A DNA stretch of 64,000 bases from Methanobacterium sp. PtaU1.Bin097 (GTDB lineage: Archaea > Methanobacteriota > Methanobacteria > Methanobacteriales > Methanobacteriaceae): contig MVQY01000037.1 of the NCBI GenBank assembly GCA_002067325.1, positions 1 to 64,000 of the forward strand. The letters are read 5' to 3'. The notes beneath the pieces are model-generated. The model did not search any database and was not told where the DNA came from. It saw only the letters and a program-made list of their open reading frames with translations. Shown in pieces: positions 19,163-28,417 of the stretch. Numbering within the stretch: the first letter of the stretch is position 1; each line of letters begins with the position of its first letter. Both the position numbers and the translations under genes were made by a program.

Positions 19163-19654
19163 ATGAATAAATATAATATCAGAAATGCTGTAGAAGAGGA
19201 CTTCCTGTCCATTGCAGAAATTGCGGCATACTGCCCTCCCATGGTTACTGAGAGGAATTCCATCTACCATATCTTTACTAAATTCTTTAGAACCACATCC
19301 TTGGTTATTGAACATGAAAATAAAAAGATCATAGGCTTTTTACTGGGATTCATATCCCAGGACGATCCTCAGGAAGGATACATACATCTCCTATGTGTAA
19401 TGCCTCCGTGGAGAAATAAGGGCCTGGCCAAGGGCCTTGTAGAGGAATTTCTGGATATCTTAAGGAAAGAGGGATGCCAGAGGGTTCATCTTATAACCAG
19501 CCCTGGAAATAAGAAGGCGCTGAGCTTCTATGAGAAAATGGAATTTAAAATCAGTAATGAAGGAGAAGAAATAGTAATAAATGGTGTTAAAACCAGTAAA
19601 AATTATAATGGACCCGGAGAGCATAAATTGATATGTACTAAACTACTAGATTAA
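19163..19654 (+). CDS. GNAT family N-acetyltransferase
   Basis: About 163 residues. The N-terminal NIRNAVEEDFLSIAEIA is a typical GNAT start. Strand/motif A is IHLLCVMPPWRNKGLAKGLVEEF, with the acetyl-CoA pyrophosphate loop R-N-K-G-L-A. Motif B SPGNKKALSFYEKMEFK follows. The acceptor is unknown; the Y-x-K-MEFK tail resembles diaminobutyrate-type and small-molecule acetyltransferases. I prefer ATG 19163; an in-frame TTG at 19139 would add 8 residues, and neither has a clear ribosome site. Confidence 0.85.
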   Translation: MNKYNIRNAVEEDFLSIAEIAAYCPPMVTERNSIYHIFTKFFRTTSLVIEHENKKIIGFLLGFISQDDPQEGYIHLLCVMPPWRNKGLAKGLVEEFLDILRKEGCQRVHLITSPGNKKALSFYEKMEFKISNEGEEIVINGVKTSKNYNGPGEHKLICTKLLD

Positions 19655-19767
19655 CTGGGGCTTATAGTTATATTTAAGAGGAAAAAAATTAAATAGATAA
19701 ATTCTAAAATTATATTCTTAAAATCTTACATTAAAATTCTTAAAACTTTCAAAATAGGGAGAATTCA

Positions 19768-20850
19768 ATGCCTTTAATCGCTCAAAATCATTTACAACTC
19801 ATTATAGAATTTGGATTGATGCTACTACTGGGTGTCAGTTTCTTAATTAACATAGTACCCTTATCATTAAGTGCAGTGTTGCTGGGTGGCCTGCTTGTCA
19901 GCATAGGAATGGTAGTCCTATTTGGATTCGATGCATTTTCACTATTACTGCCCGGTATCGGTATCCACGAGTTCACCCACCCTTACGGGGCTATCGCCCT
20001 GTTTTCAGTTGTCACTTCCCTGGCTGCAATTTATATAATGGATGATGTGGGAATAAACACCAGGAGCCTTAAGACATTCTTAATAATGATCATCCTGGCC
20101 ATCACCTTATTTGGAGGGATGATGCACCGGGATTTCCTTCTCATGTGGATTGTGGGACTGTTCATAGCATTCTTCGTGCTATCTAAAACCTTCCGACGTA
20201 AATCAGTGTTAACCGTTAAAAGGGTGATCATGGTAGGGGTTGTGGTGCTGGTTGCCTTCGGTTTCATGGAAGTTCTATCCAGATTACTGAGCATGCCCAT
20301 AATAAGCCCCATCTCCAGGATAGAGAGAATCCTGGACAACTCACTGCCCAGCATAAAGATGGTAATACAGAACACCTATCTAATAGGACACAACCCCGCC
20401 ACGTCCTTTTGGGGGGCTGAATCATCCGGATTTTCCGATGGATACATAACCCTTCCCATAAGTTTAATAACCACCTTCGGATTAGCTTTACCCGTATTTT
20501 ACGGGGTCCTGACCAATCAGAAGGATGTGATAGATTATTTCACATCAGGAATTTTTGCCTGGGGCTATGAATTTGGTTATATCATCCTCATCCTGGTTCT
20601 ACTAGCCGTTCTGGGTGTAATAATTATAGGGCTTAAAATAATGAAGGTCTACAAGGAGAAAAGGGAAAGAGGAAATAAAACATTACTGGGTAGAGAGGCA
20701 CTGTTGATTGGTTCTTTAACCGCCTTTATGGGCCAGGCCTGGGCAGGATTTTTCATAATCAACCGTGATATAAATGGAACGGCACTGGTAACCTTTTTAT
20801 TCCTGGGTGCTATGGTACTGGGACATGTGTTGATGGTTAAAAAGAGTTGA
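19768..20850 (+). CDS. polytopic membrane protein of unknown function
   Basis: 360 residues with about nine to ten hydrophobic segments and a longer polar loop around residues 175-230 (NSLPSIKMVIQN, GHNPATSFWGAESSG). No transporter or enzyme motif is evident. The following DUF1890 gene starts 22 bp later and the DUF1894 gene right after that, so the three are likely one operon placed upstream of metE-thyA-mch. Family unrecognised; I infer a methanobacterial membrane protein. Confidence 0.7.
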   Translation: MPLIAQNHLQLIIEFGLMLLLGVSFLINIVPLSLSAVLLGGLLVSIGMVVLFGFDAFSLLLPGIGIHEFTHPYGAIALFSVVTSLAAIYIMDDVGINTRSLKTFLIMIILAITLFGGMMHRDFLLMWIVGLFIAFFVLSKTFRRKSVLTVKRVIMVGVVVLVAFGFMEVLSRLLSMPIISPISRIERILDNSLPSIKMVIQNTYLIGHNPATSFWGAESSGFSDGYITLPISLITTFGLALPVFYGVLTNQKDVIDYFTSGIFAWGYEFGYIILILVLLAVLGVIIIGLKIMKVYKEKRERGNKTLLGREALLIGSLTAFMGQAWAGFFIINRDINGTALVTFLFLGAMVLGHVLMVKKS

Positions 20851-20871
20851 CAGCTCAAGGAGAGTGTTAAA

Positions 20872-21333
20872 TTGAAAAAAGCTTTAGTTTTACTGGGATG
20901 CCCGGAGGCCCCATCTCAAAACCCCATGGCAGTGTATTCTGTGTATAAACTTACCAGTCTGGGCTACCAGGTTACCGTGGCCAGTACTCCATCGGCTCTG
21001 AAGCTTTTAGAGGTTTCAGATCCCGAGGAATTTTATGTAAAAAATAAAATCGACATAGAAACATGTCTGGAGAATTTAGAGGAAGGATCCTTTGATTTAC
21101 TGGTAGGATTCGTGCATAAGGATGCTGCAGTTTCCTATTTCGTAACATTCTACCATATCCTGAACACCAATTCCATTGCAGTGGTCTTTGAAAAGGATCC
21201 CGAACTACTGGAAAATTACGTAGAATCAATAACAGGAAGTACAAATGCTACCATAGTATCAGCCAGGGCATACCATAACCCCACACCCATAAGAGTTAAA
21301 TTTGACAGGGCACTGAAGAAATTGGAGGATTAA
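20872..21333 (+). CDS. DUF1890 family protein
   Basis: 153 residues, soluble, with a Rossmann-like opening KALVLLGCPEAPSQ and an alternating strand/helix pattern (YQVTVASTPSALKLL, FDLLVGFVHKDAAVS). It matches my recollection of DUF1890, a methanogen family of unknown role. TTG start follows AAGGAGAGTG. It is between the membrane protein and the DUF1894 gene, which starts 3 nt after its stop, so translational coupling is likely. The conserved neighbourhood of metE, thyA and mch hints at one-carbon metabolism, unproven. Confidence 0.7.
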   Translation: MKKALVLLGCPEAPSQNPMAVYSVYKLTSLGYQVTVASTPSALKLLEVSDPEEFYVKNKIDIETCLENLEEGSFDLLVGFVHKDAAVSYFVTFYHILNTNSIAVVFEKDPELLENYVESITGSTNATIVSARAYHNPTPIRVKFDRALKKLED

Positions 21334-21335
21334 CA

Positions 21336-21644
21336 GTGACTTTTTGCTTGGAAACGTACCTGCAGGAATCTGAAAATTACGAAATACTCATCTCTAGAGC
21401 GGGGTTTAAAGATTGTATAGAGGTTATAGAAGACCACGCTCCAGAAACCATCCATGTAAAGCCGGGGGAAAAAATATTGGGTGTAAGAATAATAGGAATT
21501 CCCCCTATAACCATAGGAATAGATGAAAAAAAGGGTACCATAACCCTGCCTTATACTAAACCGTGTTATGGTACGGCGGTGGTTGAATTACCAGTGGATA
21601 AAGAGGAAATAGTTAATATTAAAGCGTTGGATATTAAAGAGTAA
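21336..21644 (+). CDS. DUF1894 family protein
   Basis: 102 residues, mostly predicted beta strands (ETIHVKPGEKILGVRIIGIPPITIGID, KKGTITLPY, GTAVVELPV), consistent with DUF1894, a small family of methanogens with no assigned function. GTG start with GGAGG 7 nt upstream, inside the end of the DUF1890 gene. The two probably act together, perhaps as a complex. Three Cys residues are present but without a metal motif. Confidence 0.7.
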   Translation: MTFCLETYLQESENYEILISRAGFKDCIEVIEDHAPETIHVKPGEKILGVRIIGIPPITIGIDEKKGTITLPYTKPCYGTAVVELPVDKEEIVNIKALDIKE

Positions 21645-21806
21645 GAGATTCTTTAAACTAAAATTCCTTTTTTAATTAATTAGTTCAAATTCCCAATTTT
21701 TTTTTAATCATAAAAATTATTTATTCTAAAATCCTAACATATTTTAAACTGAAAATTCAACCAAATTTCTGAATTTAAAAGAACCAATTTAAATCCGGTA
21801 ATAAAA

Positions 21807-22784
21807 ATGCTGACCACTGTAGTAGGAAGTTATCCTGTAGTTATGGGGAAACCCGAATCCTTCATCGAGAAAATCAAGTCGACACTAGGAAGTTACGATC
21901 CATACCAGCGTGCTCTGGATGTGGCAGTCACCGATCAGGTAAATGCTGGGGTAGACCTCATATCCGATGGACAGGTGAGGGAAGGCATGCTGCAGATATT
22001 CGCCAGTCACATTCCAGGAATGTCTGTGGATGATAATAAACCGGTTATTGAGGGAAAGATTAATCCAGCACCCTATTCCATTGGAACATCGGATATTAAA
22101 TCAGCCCTGAACACTGCCAAGAAGATCAACCCTGATTTTGGAAAGAATTTAGATCTATTCCATGGTAAGAATTTTAATGAAGGTTTTAAAGGGATCAAAG
22201 GGATTATAACCGGACCAACCACCTTAGCACTTTCCAGCCTCATTGAAGGGTTCTACAGTAAAGATAAGAGGGAAGAGATAGTTGTTGATCTCGCCTGGGC
22301 CCTGAAGAAGGAAGCAGGATTTCTTCAGGATGCCGGGGCAGCCACCATCCAGATAGATGAACCGTATCTCTCCACTGGCATTGCAGATTTAAAGACGGCC
22401 CGAAAGGCGGTGGATATTATAACCCAAAATTTATCGATCCCAGTGACTATGCATGTTTGTGGGGAGTTGGTTGATGTTTGGGATGAACTTTTAAGGTTTA
22501 AAGTTGATATCCTTGATGGTGAATTCGCAGGCCAGCCGAAAAACCTGCAAATACTCGAGGATACCAGTTTAAGGGGTAAAAAGCTGGGACTGGGCTGCGT
22601 GAACAACAAAACCGATGAAATCGAAAGCAAAGAGCAAGTTGCAGAAGTAATAAAGAAGGGTATAGAAAACCTTGGAAAAGAGAATATAATAGCTGACCCA
22701 GACTGTGGAATGCGTCTACGCTCGCGGGAAGCGGCTTATTCGAAACTAAAAGTTATGGTGGAGACGGTGAAATGGCTCTCTTAA
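21807..22784 (+). CDS. metE: archaeal core-type methionine synthase (MetE C-terminal domain type)
   Basis: A 325-residue TIM barrel equivalent to the catalytic half of cobalamin-independent methionine synthase. It opens LTTVVGSYP; the zinc ligands are His and Cys in MHVCGEL and Cys in DPDCGMRL. The short archaeal form (about 310-330 residues) lacks the N-terminal folate-binding half and takes its methyl group from a methyl-corrinoid protein rather than methyl-folate. It overlaps thyA by 13 nt, so the two are translationally coupled. Confidence 0.92.
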   Translation: MLTTVVGSYPVVMGKPESFIEKIKSTLGSYDPYQRALDVAVTDQVNAGVDLISDGQVREGMLQIFASHIPGMSVDDNKPVIEGKINPAPYSIGTSDIKSALNTAKKINPDFGKNLDLFHGKNFNEGFKGIKGIITGPTTLALSSLIEGFYSKDKREEIVVDLAWALKKEAGFLQDAGAATIQIDEPYLSTGIADLKTARKAVDIITQNLSIPVTMHVCGELVDVWDELLRFKVDILDGEFAGQPKNLQILEDTSLRGKKLGLGCVNNKTDEIESKEQVAEVIKKGIENLGKENIIADPDCGMRLRSREAAYSKLKVMVETVKWLS

Positions 22785-23434
22785 TTGAAGCAGATGAAAT
22801 AGCAGACGGATGGGAAGAACTGGTTAGAAAGATAATGAAGGAAGGAAAGGAGATAGAGGATGAAAGGGGTTCTTTAACCAAGGAACTCCTGAATATATTG
22901 GTCCATGTTAAAAAGCCCCTGGGTAAAAATGCGGACTATTATCTGAGTAATATAGCGAGGCTAAAGAATATCCGGATACCAAAGGGATACTTCTGGAGTG
23001 GGGAGAAACTGGAGATTTATTCCCAGCAGTTTTTAAGCAAAGATAGGCAGGGATTTGTCTACACCTATGGTAATAGACTCCGGGAACATTTCCAGGGAGT
23101 TGACCAGATACAGGAAGCTATAAACAGGCTTAGAAACTGTGAGGAATCCCGCCGGGCAATTTCAGTAACCTGGGATCCGGTGATGGACACAGAGAATGAT
23201 GAGGTACCCTGTATGATGCTGGTCGACCTGAAGATCCGTGATGGTAAACTCAACGTCACCGGTCTCTGGCGTTCACATGACATCTATGGGGCCTGGTTCC
23301 CCAACGCCGTTGGCCTTGCCAATTTAGCCCAGTACGCTGCAGGAGAACTGGGCGTGCAGGTGGGAACCCTTACCATACACTCCATCAGCGCCCACATCTA
23401 TGAAGTTAACTTCGATGAGGCAAACAGGTTTTAA
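22772..23434 (+). CDS. thyA: thymidylate synthase (archaeal ThyA type)
   Basis: A 220-residue enzyme that methylates dUMP to dTMP, in methanogens probably with methylene-H4MPT. The catalytic Cys lies in DEVPCMML; the dUMP-binding RSHDIYGAWFPNAVGLANL corresponds to the family RSxD...N region, and ISAHIYE closes the C-terminus. Its ATG lies inside the end of metE (13-nt overlap), giving a one-carbon pair followed by mch. It is shorter than the bacterial enzyme, as expected for the archaeal class. Confidence 0.9.
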   Translation: MALLIEADEIADGWEELVRKIMKEGKEIEDERGSLTKELLNILVHVKKPLGKNADYYLSNIARLKNIRIPKGYFWSGEKLEIYSQQFLSKDRQGFVYTYGNRLREHFQGVDQIQEAINRLRNCEESRRAISVTWDPVMDTENDEVPCMMLVDLKIRDGKLNVTGLWRSHDIYGAWFPNAVGLANLAQYAAGELGVQVGTLTIHSISAHIYEVNFDEANRF

Positions 23435-23621
23435 TTTTCTATTTTAAGCCAATTTTAAGGTAAAGCAGGGTTTGATTTTTTATTTTTTATCCTTAAAAAT
23501 TAAATAAAAAAACTTAAAACCAGTGGAGATTTAAAAAGAGAAATGGAAAATGAATTTTTAAATTCAAAGATGAAATGATTTCAAAAGATGAAATATAATT
23601 TTAGATTTATGAGGTGTAAGA

Positions 23622-24584
23622 ATGGTAAGTGTCAATGTGGAAGCGAAAAAAACCGTGGATTTAATGATTAAAAAGGCAGACGAACTCAACATAGCTGTGG
23701 ATGTCTTAAGCAACGGATCAACCGTGATAGATGCGGGTGTAAACGTATCAGGAAGCTTTAAAGCAGGGGAACTTTACACCAAGGTATGTTTAGGTGGGCT
23801 GGCCGATGTGGGAATCTCCATCCCTGGAGACCTATCAGAGAAATTCGCCCTGCCATCGGTGAAGATCAAAACAGACTTCCCATCCATATCCACCCTGGGT
23901 TCCCAGAAAGCAGGATGGTCAGTAAGTGTGGGAGACTTCTTTGCACTGGGAAGTGGACCAGCACGTGCCCTGGCACTTAAACCCGCAGAAACCTATGAAG
24001 AGATAGGATACAAGGACGATGCAGACATAGCCATACTGACCCTGGAAGCAGACCAGCTACCCGGAACCGATGTAACAGAAGCCATAGCTAAAGACAGCGG
24101 AGTGTCACCAGAAAACGTCTATGTACTGGCAGCACCTACATCATCCCTGGTAGGCTCTATACAGATATCCGGAAGGGTAGTGGAAAATGGAACCTATAAG
24201 ATGCTGGAATTCCTCCACTTCGATGTGAATAAGGTAAAACACGCAGCCGGAATAGCACCCATCGCACCAGTAGACCCAGACGGACTTAAAGCCATGGGAA
24301 AAACCAACGACGCAGTACTATTCGGTGGAAGAACCTACTACTATGTGGAATCTGAGGAAGGAGACGACATAAAATCGGTGGCTGAAAAGCTGCCATCATC
24401 AGCCTCTGATGGCTATGGCAAACCATTCTTCGACGTCTTCAAGGAAGCAGAGTTCGATTTCTACAAGATAGACAAAGGCATGTTCGCCCCTGCTGAAGTG
24501 GTGATAAACGACTTACGCACTGGGGAAATATTCAAAGCAGGATACGTAAACAGCGAACTCCTCCAGAAGTCCTTTGGATTATAA
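23622..24584 (+). CDS. mch: methenyltetrahydromethanopterin cyclohydrolase
   Basis: A 320-residue enzyme that interconverts formyl- and methenyl-H4MPT, the third step from CO2 in methanogenesis. It begins VSVNVEAKKTVDLMIKKADEL and has the family GDFFALGSGPARALALKP and YGGR-like FGGRTYYYVE segments. Length matches characterised cytosolic Mch proteins. ATG follows GAGGTGTAAGA. It is downstream of metE-thyA with a 187-bp spacer; codon use is strongly biased to C-ending codons, fitting high expression. Confidence 0.97.
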   Translation: MVSVNVEAKKTVDLMIKKADELNIAVDVLSNGSTVIDAGVNVSGSFKAGELYTKVCLGGLADVGISIPGDLSEKFALPSVKIKTDFPSISTLGSQKAGWSVSVGDFFALGSGPARALALKPAETYEEIGYKDDADIAILTLEADQLPGTDVTEAIAKDSGVSPENVYVLAAPTSSLVGSIQISGRVVENGTYKMLEFLHFDVNKVKHAAGIAPIAPVDPDGLKAMGKTNDAVLFGGRTYYYVESEEGDDIKSVAEKLPSSASDGYGKPFFDVFKEAEFDFYKIDKGMFAPAEVVINDLRTGEIFKAGYVNSELLQKSFGL

Positions 24585-24658
24585 AACCCTTAGAACCACT
24601 TGAATTATTTAATAAATTTTTAATTTTTTTCCTTGATTTTAATGTAATTTGGGGATAG

Positions 24659-25120
<462 letters not shown>

Positions 25121-25211
25121 ATAAATTATTTTTTCTATTTTTAAGTTTAAGATAGATTAATTACCGCCTATCTACATAATATAACAGTGAGGATAATAAA
25201 GGGGTGATATC

Positions 25212-25532
25212 ATGAAGGAAGAGGTATTTTACAGCACAGGAATGAAGAAGATTAAAGAGGACTACCCGGATCTTTACCAGGCAAGTGTGGATTTAAACGA
25301 AGCAGCTTACACTGGAAAGGTCCTTGACTATAAAACTCAGAAGCTGATAGCCCTGGGTATAACCGCAGCGAATTCTGATGATAGGGCTACTAAAAAACAG
25401 ATACTCAGTAACATGCAGGAATTCGGAGCGACCAAAGACGAAATAATGGATGTCCTGAGGGTGGTCCTGCTGATTGCAGGTAAACCAGCCTTTATGAAGG
25501 CGGTTAATATCCTGTATAAAATTGAAAAATAG
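25212..25532 (+). CDS. carboxymuconolactone decarboxylase family protein (no CxxC)
   Basis: A 106-residue all-helical AhpD/CMD-like protein. The core VLDYKTQKLIALGITAANSDDRATKKQILSNMQEFGATKDEIMDVLRVVLLIAG follows the family plan, but it has no cysteine at all, so it cannot act as an AhpD-type thiol peroxidase reductant. Role unknown. ATG follows GGGGTGATATC. T-tracts follow the stop. A second CMD-family protein is encoded at 53458. Confidence 0.82.
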   Translation: MKEEVFYSTGMKKIKEDYPDLYQASVDLNEAAYTGKVLDYKTQKLIALGITAANSDDRATKKQILSNMQEFGATKDEIMDVLRVVLLIAGKPAFMKAVNILYKIEK

Positions 25533-25599
25533 TTTTTAACTTTTTTTAAGTCTTTCTTTTTTTTTAGAAGTATTCTTTTTTTTAAAAAATTTTTTTTTA
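25533..25599 (+). terminator. multi-tract oligo-T terminator
   Basis: Five consecutive T-runs of 5 to 11 bases directly after the CMD gene stop codon, typical of strong archaeal terminators. Confidence 0.55.
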
Positions 25600-25741
25600 G
25601 ATCAGGCAATTTTTGATTGGGGCCCATATATTTTATCTGGTACTCTATTATATTATATTTAAATCCATTATCTAAAACCTAGTATATTTACCTGAAATTC
25701 TCCACGGCAGCGAAAATGGGAGGATATTAATTTTTTAATGT

Positions 25742-25794
25742 GGTAATAAACTAAAGGGACAGTTTCAAATTGGATAATAAACTAAGGGGACAGT
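25742..25794 (+). repeat. 30-bp tandem repeat upstream of the MATE gene
   Basis: AATAAACTAAAGGGACAGT (25745-25763) recurs with one change as AATAAACTAAGGGGACAGT (25776-25794), a 31-bp period. The second copy supplies the purine-rich stretch before the presumed GTG start. Confidence 0.65.
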
Positions 25795-25802
25795 GAAATA
25801 CA

Positions 25803-27239
25803 GTGAAAAATGATAAGTCATCATCAGAATCTGATCATACATCTTCTGAGTTTCATGAACTGGAAGGGAGAACAGAAGGAGTCAACCTGATTTTAGGAGA
25901 CCCTAAAAAGGCGGTTATCAAACTTTCCGGACCGATGATCATTGCCATGATTCTTCAAACCACTTATAACCTTGTTAACGCTATCTGGGTTGCTGGTCTT
26001 GGGGGAGAAGCCCTGGCTGCTGTAGGGTTTGTCACACCACTTTTTATGATAATGGTGGGTCTAAGTAACGGTCTGGGTGCTGGTGCCGCTTCATCTGTAG
26101 CGCGTTTTATCGGTGCCGGTGATAAAAGAAGTGCCAACAACGCCGCCATTCATTCCCTGCTAATTACCATCGTGATTTCAGTTATCATTACCTTTCTACT
26201 TTTGATATTCCTGGAACCTATTCTGATTTTCTTAGGAGCAGGAAGCACCCTGGATCTGGCGGTGCAATTCGGTAGGGTGACCTTCGCCGGTACCATCTTC
26301 ATGTTATTTACAGGTGCGGCCTATGGTATTCTTCGAGCAGAGGGGGATACTAAAAGAACCATGTATGCCATGGTGGTTTCATCGGTTTTAAACATGGTAT
26401 TAGACCCTATACTTATATATTCAGCGGGCTTAGGAATTTCCGGAGCGGCATATGGTACGGTGATATCCATGGCCATGGTGTCCCTGGTAATTCTATACTG
26501 GTTCTTCCTGAAGAAGGACACCTACGTATCATTCTCACTTAAAGACTTCTTGCCTGATTTTAAAGTGGTTAAAGATGTTCTGTCTGTAGGATTGCCTGCC
26601 AGTGCGGAATTTCTTATAATTTCCATAAACGTTGGTATCCTTAATGGATTACTGGTTTTAGTTGCCGGGACAGATGCAGTTGCAGTCTATTCTGCAGGAT
26701 GGAGAGTGGTTATGATGGCAATACTGCCAATAGTAGCCATTGGAACGTCCGTTATTACCGTTGCCGGGGTCTCATTCGGATCCAGAAAATTTGAAAACCT
26801 TTCTATCACCCATAACTACTCTGTAAAAATAGGATCTCTTACAGCTTTAATATTGGCTATTTTAACCTTCATATTAGCCCCTTATATGGCGATGTTATTT
26901 GCTTACACCCCACAGAGTGCTTATTTAGCACCGACCATTGCTGCTTTCCTTCAGGTGATGTGTTTCTTCTATATCTTCATGCCTCCGGGGGTTATGTCTG
27001 GTTCTATTTTCCAGGGAACAGGTAAGGGAATGTCTTCATTGACCCTGGCCGTACTTAGAAACATGATACTGGTGATCATCTTCGCGTATATTCTGGCCAT
27101 ACCCCTTAATATGGGCGAAAGGGGAGTTTGGTGGGGTATTGTAGCGGGAGATATTGTGGGAGGTATAGTTGCCTATGTCTGGGCGCGTTTCTATATAAGA
27201 AGACTCCAGGACACCTATAAAGGGGAAGTTCTCTCCTAA
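25803..27239 (+). CDS. MATE family efflux transporter
   Basis: A 478-residue transporter with 12 membrane segments in two homologous halves, of the archaeal/DinF-NorM superfamily that expels cationic compounds using Na+ or H+. It shows the NLVNAIWVAGLGGEALAAVGF repeat start and the second-half LPASAEFLIISINVGILNGLLV. About 45 polar residues precede the first helix. The only plausible start is GTG 25803 (no in-frame ATG before residue 45); the upstream tandem repeat makes the ribosome site hard to place. Confidence 0.9.
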   Translation: MKNDKSSSESDHTSSEFHELEGRTEGVNLILGDPKKAVIKLSGPMIIAMILQTTYNLVNAIWVAGLGGEALAAVGFVTPLFMIMVGLSNGLGAGAASSVARFIGAGDKRSANNAAIHSLLITIVISVIITFLLLIFLEPILIFLGAGSTLDLAVQFGRVTFAGTIFMLFTGAAYGILRAEGDTKRTMYAMVVSSVLNMVLDPILIYSAGLGISGAAYGTVISMAMVSLVILYWFFLKKDTYVSFSLKDFLPDFKVVKDVLSVGLPASAEFLIISINVGILNGLLVLVAGTDAVAVYSAGWRVVMMAILPIVAIGTSVITVAGVSFGSRKFENLSITHNYSVKIGSLTALILAILTFILAPYMAMLFAYTPQSAYLAPTIAAFLQVMCFFYIFMPPGVMSGSIFQGTGKGMSSLTLAVLRNMILVIIFAYILAIPLNMGERGVWWGIVAGDIVGGIVAYVWARFYIRRLQDTYKGEVLS

Positions 27240-27400
27240 GTTGAATAAAATCAGGTTTCTTCCATTATGAAATCAGTTACCTTTCATATGGTATTCACCG
27301 GTTCAAACTTATGTAACTCCTGTCAGGGCCCAAAACCTTTTTAAGGTGTTATGACCAACAATTGGTTACTGTAAATTTAAAGTATAACCTACTTTTTTTA

Positions 27401-27413
27401 GGGACACAGTCCC
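27401..27413 (+). promoter_or_regulatory. hairpin in the rpl15e leader
   Basis: GGGAC-ACA-GTCCC is a perfect 5-bp stem with a 3-nt loop, placed immediately before a short upstream ORF. It could be a leader control element; the role is inferred. Confidence 0.4.
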
Positions 27414-27452
27414 ATGGATGTGGCGAAAGCTGAACGAAAAGAGGTGTTTTAA
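27414..27452 (+). CDS. 12-codon upstream ORF abutting rpl15e
   Basis: ATG at 27414 opens a 12-codon frame (MDVAKAERKEVF) whose TAA is immediately followed by the TTG start of L15e in the same frame. The GAGGTG that serves as ribosome site for L15e is formed by its Glu-Val codons. It may be a leader peptide coupling translation, or chance. Confidence 0.3.
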   Translation: MDVAKAERKEVF

Positions 27453-27998
27453 TTGTATAAATATATTAGACAAGCTTGGAAAAATACTGACGACTCCTAT
27501 ATCAAGGAGTTAATGCAGAAGAGAGCTCCTGAGTGGAGAAAAGAAAACGTAATTACGAGAATTGACCGACCCACCCGACTTGACCGGGCCAGATCCTTAG
27601 GCTACAAAGCAAAAAAAGGATATGTACTTGTGAGGACCCGTGTCCGTAGGGGTGGAAGGAGAAAAACCCGATTCAAAGCAGGTAGAAGGCCTAAAAGAAT
27701 GGGTGTAACTAAGATCACCCCCCAAAAATCCATAAAGAGGATAGCTGAGGAGAGAGTGGCCAGGAAATACCCCAATTTAGAGGTTTTAAATTCTTACTGG
27801 GTATGGGAAGATGGGAAATTCAAGTTCTATGAAGTTATTCTGGTAGACCCAAACCACCCATCCATTAAAAATGACTCAAACATCAACTGGATAGGGGAAA
27901 AACAGCACACCAACCGGGTTTTCAGAGGCCTTACCAGTGAAGGTCAAAAGACCAGAGGCCTTCGAAATAAAGGTAAAGGAGCTGAGAAGGTCCGGTAA
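27453..27998 (+). CDS. rpl15e: 50S ribosomal protein L15e
   Basis: A 181-residue archaeal/eukaryotic large-subunit protein, basic, starting [11 protein letters not shown] and ending GKGAEKVR, with the conserved [20 protein letters not shown] and [18 protein letters not shown] segments. Start is TTG with GAGGTG 7 nt upstream. It opens the exosome superoperon; the COG1325 gene follows after 3 nt. Confidence 0.97.
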   Translation: MYKYIRQAWKNTDDSYIKELMQKRAPEWRKENVITRIDRPTRLDRARSLGYKAKKGYVLVRTRVRRGGRRKTRFKAGRRPKRMGVTKITPQKSIKRIAEERVARKYPNLEVLNSYWVWEDGKFKFYEVILVDPNHPSIKNDSNINWIGEKQHTNRVFRGLTSEGQKTRGLRNKGKGAEKVR

Positions 27999-28001
27999 AT
28001 A

Positions 28002-28415
28002 ATGATCCATAACATCTCTTATCGAACCTTTGTTTATGGAACAGAAAACGAGGAAAAAGTGAAAACAGCAGTTAAAACTCTTTTTCCCAACTCCTCACCC
28101 CAAAAGGAATACACTGAAGGCTACTGGAAAAATCCAGTACTAATTTTGCACGATAAAATCGAAAAAAAGAAGGAGATCAGAGATTTTATCGGTACACTCC
28201 AAGATACATCTACTGCAGATAAAATCCGGAAGGATCTAGATAGGAAGATGGATGATAAAGGCAACTTATTTCTCCGTTTTGATAAACAAAGGGCCTATCT
28301 TGATGAACTAGAGATAGTGGAACATGGTGACTCCATCCATGTTAAGATCAAAATCGCAGCATACCCGGCCCGAAAAGAAGTTGCCATGAAACTTGCCAGG
28401 CAAATTTGGGGGTGA
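28002..28415 (+). CDS. COG1325 RNA-binding protein, predicted exosome-associated
   Basis: 137 residues of the archaeal COG1325 family, distantly related to ribosomal L5-like RNA-binding folds and long predicted from gene order to work with the exosome or RNase P. It has the typical FxYGTENEEKVKTAVKTLFP opening and LDxKMDDKGNLFLRFDKQRAYLDEL centre. It follows L15e by 3 nt and ends 2 nt before the RNase P gene start. Function comes from genomic context, not from motifs. Confidence 0.85.
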   Translation: MIHNISYRTFVYGTENEEKVKTAVKTLFPNSSPQKEYTEGYWKNPVLILHDKIEKKKEIRDFIGTLQDTSTADKIRKDLDRKMDDKGNLFLRFDKQRAYLDELEIVEHGDSIHVKIKIAAYPARKEVAMKLARQIWG

Positions 28416-28417
28416 AG

